Source: Himantopus leucocephalus (taxonomy: Eukaryota > Chordata > Aves > Charadriiformes > Recurvirostridae). Taken from it: a stretch of 64,000 bases of DNA. Below the pieces are notes generated by a model that saw nothing but the letters and a program-made list of their open reading frames with translations, was not told the origin of the DNA and did no database searches. Where the stretch lies: positions 66,714,862 to 66,778,861 of the forward strand of contig RSEF01000003.1 in assembly GCA_003993805.1 (NCBI GenBank), in the 5' to 3' direction. This document shows positions 47,897 through 57,560 of this stretch, piece by piece; the stretch's first letter is position 1, and every line of letters starts with the position of its first letter. Both the position numbers and the translations under genes were made by a program.

Positions 47897-48724
47897 CAGT
47901 AGGGAATTGCTAAAATCTGTGATCTACCACCAAAGCTTATAGAGCCAGTGGGGGTAGAATAACCCCTGATTGTATCTGCAAAAGGAAATTATTCCAGCAT
48001 AAGCTGTGTCTGAATAAAGCCACATTCTGGTGATTGCTTCGGATGACTTTACTCATGTGAATCACGGGCATTCATTTTTTTTCAACGATTATTGCTCTGC
48101 TGTGTCTGGAGAAAATGGCAGGGTTATGAAAGAGCTGCCCAGCAAAGCGTGAAGTGTCCAGAATGAGAGCATTTCAGAAAAATGTGTCATAAAAGCAGTC
48201 TGCAACTCACAGGTGACCAGCCACATGGAAACATCGGCTGCTTTCAAGTATCTCAGACAATTCCCAAGGCTTTCGGCTCTGGGTCCTCACCTGTCCGTGC
48301 TTGGGTGAAGAATATTCTGCTCTGTTTTCAGCATTGTCGTCCTGTGCCCCAAACAGGAGGCATACGGGGAGATCCCTTTGGCTGAGGTCTCATTACAAGT
48401 CATCGTGCTGTGCTCTGCTCCTTGACTTATATTTTTGGTGGGCCTGTGATGAATGAAAGTCATCCACCTCATCTGTGGCAACACACAAATTACACACTTT
48501 CCACAGAGAAGATATTAAAGAAAATTTAAGCAGTAAACCTCTGTATGAGAATGATCAGTTGTATAATGTGGCATAAGGACCAATGCCAGATTGGTCATCT
48601 GATGACCAGCAGCTCCTTTAGCAAGTATCATCCTCTTGCACGCTGCCTACTGTTGTATTCCTAAAATTGCTCGGATTTCCTTAAATCAATCAGACAAAGG
48701 TTCTTCACAAGCAATTGCCAGTTT

Positions 48725-48800
48725 CTGAGTAAAATTTTCAAAAGTGCCTTTGTTACTAAGCCCTGTTGACTTTGAATGGTACTTAGAGATCAAACACATT
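48725..48800 (+). repeat. Sauropsid interspersed repeat fragment
   Basis: AATTTTCAAAAGTGCCTTTG (48733-48752) followed by GTTGACTTTGAATGGTACTT (48764-48783) matches the order of a common turtle, crocodilian and bird repeat, in which a TTTTCAAAAGTGCCTAAG arm precedes a CCCATTGACTTTCAATGGG hairpin. Family name not certain. Confidence 0.5.
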
Positions 48801-49039
48801 GTCAGGTTACTCAGACTTGTCCGGCCAGGAGTTACCAGAGGTTGTGCATAAGCTGAACAGCAGTAAATGTCTGTATGCATACAAATGCAATGTAATTTGA
48901 CCTAATTTAAACCTCTCATATTATGAGGTAAGTTCAGAGCTGCCACAGACTGAAAGCAGACACACGGAGAGGTATTGCTGCTTAGCAGACACATAGTAAT
49001 CTTCTGTGCTGCAGGAGCTGGGTGGTTGATCTGGGCTTT

Positions 49040-49095
49040 TAGGTTCTAAAATCCCTTTTGAAAATGGAACTTAGGCACTTCAAAAAATTGCACAA
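49040..49095 (-). repeat. Second copy of the same sauropsid repeat, partial
   Basis: CCCTTTTGAAAATGGAACTT (49052-49071) followed by AGGCACTTCAAAAAATTGC (49072-49090) resembles the opposite arm of the repeat at 48725-48800. It lies only about 240 bp away and may be the other end of a longer disrupted element. Confidence 0.45.
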
Positions 49096-51589
49096 ATCTC
49101 GCTTGTGTGAGAACCTACACTCAGCATGTGAGTGCCACGTAGCTTTGGAGGTGCTACCAATGGATGGCTGCTACCAATTATGATAGCACTTGAAGGGAAA
49201 AGAAAAAAAAGCTTTCAAAAATAAAAAAGTAACTCTGACAAAGTTTCTCCTTCCCCCAGCTGAAGGGACCTTGCAACCTACAATGATTTCTGACTGCCAT
49301 GAAGAGTACAACATTTCCCTCAAATAGTCACAGTGAGGAGATAACTTGGTAGTGGAAAACTGACTTACCCGTACTTAGCTTTATTTTCAGAGAGGTTTCT
49401 AATGAACTTATCATGTAATTTCCATAACAAAGTGTGTAATTATTCCTCTTTTTTATTGTGGAGATTTAATATTGAGTAGTACCCTCAGGTCTATTGCTAA
49501 ACCACACGCTACAATAAAGCTGTTGTTTTGTTTGATTTTAATTCTTAGACCTAACAAAAGGACACCCTGGCAGAGCTTGTTTAAAGTGGAAAATTGGCTA
49601 CATCCCTTGAAGCTCAAAGAAAATATAATTTATTATACAGTTTTCTCAATGTCTTCATAAGCATTGTCCATTTTCTGGAAAACCATGTCGATAAATCAGC
49701 CACTAATCGTTCTTTGAAGGTCAAGCTAAAGGTTTTGTTTTTCTTGCAGTTGACTTCTGTAGGTGAAGAAACATTTGGCTTCATGGCTAGACATTCTTGA
49801 ATTAATTTTCCACCAGTTCTTATGCTACTGAATGTCAAATATTTCTGCCCTTGAATCTGTCACATCATTCTGAGGAGCTAAATCTAATTGCCACCTCTTT
49901 GAAATATTTCTTTGAGCATTTCTGTGGCTTTTTTAATTCTTGTCTGTATTCTTTCCTTTTCTGCCTTTGGCACTTTTTTTTTTTTGTTTGGCTCCAAAGA
50001 CCCTTGTGAATCTAAGCCTTAGGAGCCAGGCTAAAAACAGAAATTGCAAGTGAAGCTTCACCGTTGTGTGCTGACTTCCTCAAATACTTTAGAAAAGGAT
50101 CTCACCTGCCCCATTGGGCTGAGAGGGAGATTGTGGGTGGCTGGGTGGGAGGTGCAATAGCCCACATGGGAATAGATGTGGTGGACAACTGGCGAGAGAC
50201 AAGTATTGACTGGGGCTGACGAGAGGGATACAAAGGAGAGAGCAACCCTGGAAAGCTGGCTGACTGAGGGTTTCCAGGATCTAGCTGTGGGCCCTGGGAG
50301 TGCTGTGGGAAGGGCTGTCCAAAGAAGGAAAGAGGCCATGAAAAGAGTGTCTAAACTCACTTTGTAGTTAATGGGGAGAAACAGACACATCTAAAATGCA
50401 GTTCACCTCTTCCTAAGGCAGACATATTAAAGACAGCAAATGAATTGCTCTCCCAACATACCTATTTCTTTTCTTTGACTATAAAGGAAGTAGACTCTGT
50501 AAGCCTCTAAAGTTAGTTTAGATGAAAGCGCTCTGCATATCTGTAAGAACTATTTCTATTTTCCCAATGTTGATGTGGGCAACATTTGTTGGCTTTTTGC
50601 TTCTTTCTACTACTTGTTCTTTTCCAGACCTCTAACTCTTTTTCATTTTTTAATCTCTGCCTTTATTATATGCATAATGTACAATGTCTGTTGCTTCTCT
50701 GTTGCCCTGTTTGTTTACTAGATACCAACAACATGATTAGGTGCCAGTTCCATCACAAAATGGAATTCAGTGACTGAATTCAGTGACTGAGAAAAAGTAG
50801 ATCTTCCAGGGTGGATGTTGACATTTGGCCCAATGAATCCCACCCTAGGTGAGACTTCCTAGGTGCAGAGCCTGACAGTTGCACAATGTTTTCGAAGCAG
50901 AGAGTAAATCTACATCTTTTCCTGAAGAACTAGTCCTCCAGCTGAGAGAGGCAATCAAAATAGCAAGGACCATGCAGAAGATTAGGAACAGATGATTTCA
51001 GAACAGAACTGAATTTTGGACAGGAGTGTTTGGATGTGTTGGATGGAAAAGAAAATCTGGGTCCATTCTTCTAAGATAGGAAATGAAATTGTTGCACATA
51101 GACAGGGGAAAATACCAAAAGGACAGAAAGAAAGAGAATTAAGAATATTAGAAATTAGTGAGGGCAGTTTGGGGAGGGTGTCTACAAATCTCTCTCATCT
51201 CCTGCTCTGCTACAATCAGACCCAATTTTAGAAATGCCTAGTGGTGTCTGCTTTCCTCATGCCATCTCTGCCCGCAGGCATGTGTAGGTGTCACAGTGTT
51301 GCCCCTGCCCACGTCCCCAAGGCAAGAGCCTGGCCTCCAGCAACAGCCAAGGTGAAGGGGTGGGAGGGGAGGACTGCACGGAGACATGTCAAGAAACTGT
51401 TCAGCTCTGTTCAGATAGGAGGGGTTTATACCCTACTGAGATCTAGAAAAACAAGTGGAAATAGTAGCCATAAGTTTTTAATAAATAAAATAAATATCTA
51501 AAAAAAACCCCAGTTCTGCAGTTCTAAGGAGAAAATAATTTTTGATTAAAAGACAAAACATGTATGGGGTAACTTTTTCATTTCCTGTT
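49096..51589. other. Non-coding stretch
   Basis: A T12 tract lies at 49974-49985 and a 13-bp tandem duplication at 50763-50788. No gene or repeat body is recognised. Confidence 0.4.
50763..50788. repeat. Perfect 13-bp tandem duplication
   Basis: GAATTCAGTGACT occurs twice with no gap (50763-50775 and 50776-50788) and no differences, implying a recent slippage event. Confidence 0.9.
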
Positions 51590-52300
51590 CATGATGAAGG
51601 TATTACAGACATTATTTAAGCTGTGTTGAAGACATATAACGAGAGTCTAAGCAGATATAAATGTTCTTTCGGAATGTTATTTATAGTTCCTTGGTACCCA
51701 ATGCCAAACGTTAATAAGGTTTATGAGAAACCAGTGGAGACTGTAAATTGTTAGACTCGTAATTTAAATCATGTTGCTGACTCCATTTGTTTCCTACACA
51801 TTGATCTGACATTCAGAGATAAATCTGATAAAATTGTCCGAGTTGGAGAGAAATTTGTTTTTTGTCAGTGCAAATCTAACTATTAGGAAGACAAGGAGTG
51901 AAGTTATTGGGAACAAAGCCACAGGCAGTAATATACCACACTTGAATACTTCTTTTTTATTTATTTAAATGTTACAGTATTTGATAAATTGCTTATGCAG
52001 CCATTTAACTGACTCTTCTGGAAAGTGTTTATTTGCAGTCACCTCAATGTCAGCAGTGAAATGAGCTGGGACTGAAATTTCATTAAGAAAGTCATATTTC
52101 ATTATTATGGCCCCAGCGATCATCACTCTGTATACATTAAGTACAAAACCTATAGAATGTTTAAATAATAATACAGCTATGGCAAAAAATGGGCATGAGC
52201 CAGACAGGATATTCACTGTTAACGCACTGGCCATACCAACAGCTTGGGCTCTTGTGGGACAAATAGCTGAAAGAGTATGTAGGTCTTAAACTTTGAATTT
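51590..52300. promoter_or_regulatory. Candidate conserved non-coding element
   Basis: A 700-bp AT-rich, repeat-free block that retains isolated CpGs (51640, 51670, 51711, 51757, 51839, 52118, 52222). It has many homeodomain- or MEF2-like cores, including TATTTATAG near 51679, TCGTAATTTAAATC near 51756 and TTCATTATTATGG near 52098. Retained CpGs in CpG-depleted DNA can signal constraint. No reading frame is convincing. Regulatory function is inference. Confidence 0.22.
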
Positions 52301-53315
52301 CCTTTGATTTGCCTGTTTCAGATTGCAGGCTTAATTTCCTTCAGTGCAAAGAAAACCTCTAGGTAACTGCTCTGTGCCAAACTGAGCCCTCCTGAAGGAG
52401 AAGGCCAAAAAGGGAGGGAAAAGTTATGAGGATCCTCCTTAGGATGTCTCCTCCGAATGCCTCTCTCGGGACAGAAGGTGGTTTCCCTCCTGTGAAGAGT
52501 GAGGTTACAGAGACGGGTCAGTCACTCATTCCCTGGACGACCACAGGGTCCAGACCAGGGGCTGGTGCTGCTATTGAAACTCCCACCATGTTATTTACAT
52601 TTTAGAGCAGCTAAATTCAGCCTTTTCCCAAGGTTCTCTGTAAGATCTGCCTACAAACCAGCTTGCCCCAGTTCAGCTAAATCGGCTTAAACATTTGTTG
52701 TCCCAAACTACAAGTCTACGTTGCAAGGGTTTGGTGTTCCTATGGAGGGACATGATTCAGAGCCTATGAAGCCAACAGAGAGAGGGACAGACAGACAGGC
52801 AGGCGGGGCTGCAGCAGCCGTGCTGGCCCAAAGCAGGTGAGAGTCCACAGCACAAAGCTCAAGGCAGGGTAAGGCCCTGCTAGGAGGAATATTTTGCCCA
52901 GGCATAGTCTTGCACCTTAACTTTTCTTCCTACCACATACCCTGTCACCTAAGTGGTCTGGTGCACCCCAAATGTCACACACTGACTCAGAAGCAAGATG
53001 CAATATTTGCATCTTTGTTATGAACATAACGATGGGTTTAGTAGTCTCATTTTGAGGAAACAATATTTGGAAATAACAGCCTGTTAAGAATCAGGCCACA
53101 GAACACTTTAATGGCTCCTTGTGTCTTAGAGAGATTAATGATACTTGGAGTTTTATTCCTATTTTTTGTCAGTCAGAAAAGTCCTCAAGGAAAATAGGCA
53201 TACAGAAATGAACACAATTTAGATATAGTAAACAAAATAAATCATAGAAGGTAGGGTTATGTTGGGGGTTTTGTTTGTGTCTTTGAATATACCAGGATGA
53301 ACCAAATTAAAATCA
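52301..53315. other. Non-coding sequence, nothing recognised
   Basis: A short GACA/GGCA-type tract lies at about 52788-52806 (AGACAGACAGGCAGGCGGG). No exon or repeat body is seen. Confidence 0.4.
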
Positions 53316-53390
53316 GAGTATCACAGGGAAATGGGACCAAAGGGGACCTTGAAAGACAAGCAGTTCTTAGACAGCTTATCTACACCTTCC
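53316..53390 (-). mobile_element. Possible old CR1 3' end fragment
   Basis: GAGTATCACAGGGAAATGGG (53316-53335) followed by ACCAAAGGGGACCTTGAAAG (53336-53355) resembles the complement of a CR1 3' end, where an ATCACAGAA octamer segment precedes GGAAGGGACCTTGAAAGGTCAT. Similarity is lost after about 53365. This is a tentative call. Confidence 0.4.
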
Positions 53391-53639
53391 CTCCCAACGG
53401 TGTGATTCAAACCCTGCAGAAGTCGATGTGTGTCATAGGCTTTGGTCGCTTTAACTCAGCTCCTGTGTTTTACAGTCCCTTTGGAGCAAGAGAAATCTAG
53501 CTTGCCTCCTCCCATACACCAAATAAAGTTTCCAAAATGGCACCTCTGCCTTGCTGACTACACTCTTTTCTTTTTTAATTGTACACGTGTATCCTTGAGA
53601 AACCTCACTCCAAGCTCAGGATAAACTCATGTTTCCTCT

Positions 53640-54290
53640 GCTTGCCAGAAGAAAATGAAAAGTAAAGCCCCATCAATTTTATTGCTCATAATTGTGGATA
53701 AAATGCAATATATTTGGCTCATATAAATTTGCTAGCAAATTATATTCAATAAAACCCTGGTGAGCAATTTAAAAGCATAAATCCCTCCATGCTGAAAAAA
53801 AGCTCATAAATTATACAAGAAAAAGGAATGATTTCATCAAAGAACCAAGCTCTGCCCATGGAATGTTTCAATAGTACTGGATTTATAGTTTTCTGGGAGA
53901 CGATTTATGATCCCTAATTTTCTGCAATAAAAAGCTCAGCAGGGATTCTCTGAATGAAATATCTTTTAACAAATAAATAAATAATAAAAAAAAATTCCAT
54001 CTGAGAGTAAATGCAGACAATGCCATTCTTGGAGAGCTGCCCCTTTCATATTTCTGCCCCCAAATTAATCATGGAACACCCTAATAAAGAATGCGTAGTG
54101 AGAAAAGAAAGGAAGACCATTAGACTTTGAAATAAATGCATCACACAGTTGGAGAAGGCATTTTTAGTAATAAATTCACCTGTGATACTTCATAGCCATT
54201 GTCTTTAAATAAGAATAAAATGATCAGACTGTTTTAAAGGAAAGGTTAAACATTTGCAAAAGACACAGGGATGATTACATTATATAAATA
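53640..54290. promoter_or_regulatory. Candidate conserved non-coding element rich in homeodomain-like sites
   Basis: The block is strongly AT-rich and holds repeated CAATAAAA, TTTATTG, TTTATAG and TTTATGA words, the type bound by posterior HOX or CDX homeodomains. Examples are near 53679, 53749, 53880, 53905 and 53928, together with TAATCATGG near 54065 and GATGATTACATTA near 54269. An AAAT simple repeat (53968-53994) interrupts it. No transposon homology is seen. The density of one motif class is the reason for listing it. AT-richness alone yields many such words, so a shuffled-sequence control is needed. Confidence 0.28.
53968..53994. repeat. (AAAT)n and poly(A) simple repeat
   Basis: Four AAAT-type units run into a stretch of nine A. 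Confidence 0.85.
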
Positions 54291-54788
54291 ACCTAGAGGG
54301 GGAGGGTGTGCGTGAAGCCTGTGCACATACATGGCATGTAATCACAGCTGGATGCACAGAGATTCATTCACTTCTCCTAATTTTAGGGCTTTGATTCACA
54401 GTCCCTGCCAAATTTAGTGGCGGTGGCTGAAGAAGTTACTGTTCCCACAGGCCATCAGTCACCAGGCAGCAGGGACCATGAATCAGAGCATGCATCAGTC
54501 GCAGGTCACAGACCAGGGCGTTAAGGTGAAGTGAGAATGACAAGTTTTAAGTTAATATGCCAGGCTGTGAATTATGACAGCTGAGGAGGAGACTTAATGT
54601 CTCTTCAACTGCTAAAGGGATGAGATACAGGAAAAAAGATCTTCAACCAGCTTTTACAAACTCCCACATGGATCACCAAGGCTGTGACCAAGAACTGCTT
54701 TGAGAATCTGCTACTGGGTGGTAAGAGAGGGAAGATAATGGGCTGGATGGACATTTGCTGTAGTACGCCGTGGTTGTTTCTCAAGATG

Positions 54789-54900
54789 TTATTATTCCCA
54801 TTTTATTGATAAGAAGCTGAGGCATATAAAAATGTAAAGACCTGTGCGAATGATCAGACAAGCAGACTGACAATACTGGGATCTGAGTGCATTATCCTAC
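54789..54900 (-). repeat. MIR SINE relic
   Basis: The order is that of the MIR complement. TTATTATTCCCATTTTATTG (54789-54808) corresponds to ATTATCCCCATTTTACAG, and AAGCTGAGGCATATAAAAAT (54813-54832) to GAAACTGAGGCACAGAGAG. A decayed core then leads to ACTGGGATCTGAGTGC (54876-54891), matching the segment before the B-box. It is one of the clearest ancient SINE copies in the window. Confidence 0.7.
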
Positions 54901-55231
54901 ACATCAGATTGAGGACTGTCCTCCTTCTCTACCCTACTGGTCATCCATATGCAGTCCATGATCCTAGTACACAGGAATAGGGATAGCCACCAGGATAAGT
55001 GGGAGCCATGAAAGTACCTACATGCCAAGTGCCTGCAGCAAAGGCTCCAAATCTCTCGCTGTCCCTCCAGACTTCCAGATTTTGAGAAATAGAAAAAGGG
55101 TGAAGGTGTAGTTCAAGCAGATTACCCATTTCTATCCATTGTATTTTCCCTGTTTATTTCTCCTGTGTGAGGGCTCCAATCTAGGCCTCCAAATTTTCAA
55201 CTTCCACAGCAAAAAACACAGAGACAGGCAG
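54901..55231. other. Non-coding sequence, nothing recognised
   Basis: No repeat, exon or RNA gene is recognised. Confidence 0.4.
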
Positions 55232-55320
55232 TTAGGGGCTGATCCAATGCCCATGCAAGCCTGTAGATGAAAGGACTCTGTTGCCTTTGCTAAGTATTAG
55301 ATTGAACTCTTGCCTAAACC
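55232..55320. repeat. Fold-back interspersed repeat (sauropsid type)
   Basis: The left end GGGGCTGATCCAATGCCCAT (55236-55255) and the right end GTATTAGATTGAAC (55294-55307) are the two arms of the family whose ends read GGGCTGATCCAAAGCCC and GGGCTTTGGATCAGGCC. The middle keeps GGACTCTGTTGCC. Decayed but ordered as expected. Confidence 0.5.
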
Positions 55321-57347
55321 CACGTAATACAAATGAAAAGAAAAGTCTGAAAAACATTTTGTTTTGACAGCAAACAATGGGCAGAAAAGGTCGGTGAAGA
55401 TATTTGACTGACCAGTCTTTTTCTCATCAAGTTTTATTATGAAATAGAACAAGAATTGCTGAAAATAACCTTGGTTCAACTAACTCTTTCTCATATAGCA
55501 CAGCAGAATCAGTTGACAGCACTTCAGGAAAGGAGGGTAAGAAAACTTCAGCAAGGAGGAAGATTTTTCAAGATATTAATTTAAACTCGCATTGCAGCTC
55601 TGGAAGGCTACCAGCGAAGAGTGCTGAGGCAGAACAGCTGGCTGAAAGGAAGGAAGTGTGTCTTTGGAAAGGTAATTTGTAAGCATTAAGCATGCAAGAT
55701 TTGCTATCTATCAGCTATCCCTGCTCCAAAACACTTTACAAGCACCGGGCATCTTGCCCATGTCTGTCTGCCAGGACCTGGGAGTACTTCCTAGCTCCTC
55801 TGCCTAGGTATTCATGCCAGCTGCATCCAATGCTATGCTGGGAGCAGACCAGCTACAGACTGGTCCCCTCCATCCCATGCAGTGGAAACCCCAATTTATG
55901 GTCCAGGAGATGACTGCAAAGTGCCCTTGCTGTTCCCCTGATCTGGAAAGAAACTACGTGCCTGGAGCTAACTTACCCCATGCTCTGCAGACAACATCTG
56001 TGGCTGAAGCAGACCAGGAGAAGGCATTCATCAACACCTCATTCATTGTTCCCTTAGGGACAAAAAAAACAAAAAGCCTGAAGCTTGATCATTCACTGCT
56101 CTTACAGAGTTGCTTTTATTTTCCCCTGAGGATCTGGACTGTATTGCTGATTGATCAAGAATGCAGGTATAAGTGTTACAGTTACCTACAGATATTCCAG
56201 TAGATACATCTATATCCTTTTTATCCACTGTTGACACCAGAAGAGACTTTAAGGAATGTATACATGTAGCCATATATCAACACATCTACTTGGCATCCCA
56301 GTGTACTAAAAAAGTAGCATTTTCTTATGCAGACAGTGGTATCTGGCTTCCATACCAAATAGCAATAACATTTACTTGACATAAGTAGAAACATCCCTAC
56401 AAAACAACAGCTCCCCACAAAATAAAGGCATTCAAAACTAGAGCTCTGTGATCCATTCCATCAGCTGACTAGATTAAATTTCAGAGGCAAAATGAAATGT
56501 CTTTTTTATATAACTTGGGGATAACTCTCACATTTCAGTAAATGACACTTATCATGGATGCTGCAGTGTCCTAATGTGTCCCCTGAAGTACATCAACTGG
56601 CTGACCTGGGCAGGAGCTGTTTCTGCTTAGGAACAGACATTCCTGAAAGGGCCTTTTAAACAATCCTTCTGTGGATCTGCCCAGGACTTTGACACAACTG
56701 GGTAAAGGGGGGGAGGGGGAAGAAACACCAAAAAAACCTCCAACCACCTCTTTTAGTTATTTGTCTTTATCCACAGAATAGATCCAAACCAACCCTCCAG
56801 ACTTTTACTTGATCCCATATGGAAACTCAGGTCAATAAACATGGTAATTATTCGTGGCGTTGTTAAGCCTTACTGCATGAGTACCAGCTCCCAATGATCT
56901 GCAACAATAAAAATAGGATTTTTGAACAACCTGCCCATTATGAGTGCCTAAAATAGCAGACCTGGATCTCCAGAATAGGTTCTGTTCAGAGAAGTGAAGG
57001 AACCCTGCCTGAAAGCTTTCCCTTATTCTTGTTCAGCACAATCTAACTGACCTACAGTAGAGGTCTTGCAGCTACTAAAAAAGGAACCAAGCAAATAAGA
57101 AGCCAATTCCTCAAACTGAATGAGTAAAAGGACATCCAAAAGGAGACAAAAAAACCTAAACCCCAAATGTACAGCAGGCATAAAAGAAGTATCTTGAGAT
57201 GGAGAACAGTTTGCCTATAGAGACTGAAAACAGCCAGAGAAGTACTGGCCAGGGAGGGGTCCAGCTTGAACAAACAGCCTCACAGGCAGCAAACGTAAAA
57301 CGCAAGGTAACATTTTTGCATAATGTGTTCATTCTAGTCAAGTCAGA
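55321..57347. other. Non-coding stretch
   Basis: The 129-codon plus frame at 55814-56203 contains a CPCC motif but no domain I can name. Nothing else is recognised apart from the G-rich motif listed separately. Confidence 0.4.
56700..56719 (+). other. G-quadruplex-capable motif
   Basis: G3, G7 and G5 runs are separated by TAAA and A. The G7 can be split as G3-G-G3, giving four usable runs. Confidence 0.5.
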
Positions 57348-57560
57348 GTCATAAACATCCTAGAAACAAGGCTGGAAGGGATCTCAAGAAGTCATTTACT
57401 CCATCCTTTTAATGTAAGGCAAGGTAAATACGAGCTAAATACATCCTTTTAATGTGAGGCACGCTAAATACAGCTGAGAGTGATATGTTCAATCTGTACT
57501 TTAAAAATCTCTAATAAAGGTGAAGCCACGGATACATGCAGAGAGTAAGGAAAGGAAACG
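57348..57560 (-). mobile_element. Ancient CR1 3' end with internal tandem duplication
   Basis: In minus orientation the conserved 3' region is recognisable. AGGCTGGAAGGGATCTCAAG (57369-57388) and AGTCATTTACTCCATCC (57390-57406) correspond to GGGTTGGAAGGGACCTCAAGAGGTCATCTAGTCCA. TATGTTCAATCTGTACTTTA (57484-57503) with AAAATCTCTAATAAAGG following corresponds to the TTGTCCAACCTGTTCTTAAAAATCTCCAATGATGG block. This L3-like subtype is older than the 11257 copy. Between the two blocks lies a 40-bp tandem duplication. Confidence 0.7.
57402..57476. repeat. 40-bp tandem duplication within the CR1
   Basis: CATCCTTTTAATGTAAGGC at 57402-57420 recurs as CATCCTTTTAATGTGAGGC at 57442-57460, and the downstream AAGGTAAATACGAGCT matches ACGCTAAATACAGCT. 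The second copy ends at about 57476. Confidence 0.75.

Larger units (their letters stand above)
44906..48724. other. Non-coding stretch
   Basis: Segment 45840-46010 is GC-richer with several CpGs but too few for an island. The 159-codon plus frame at 45562-46041 and the 103-codon minus frames over it are mutually overlapping and unrecognised. A CACTGACTCCCTGTGTGGCTTGAG segment near 47276 has a distant MIR look but is not called. Confidence 0.4.

Noticed and set aside
55814..56203. 129-codon plus frame containing a CPCC motif
   Set aside because: A single cysteine pair is not enough for a zinc-binding or redox call, and no family is recognised.
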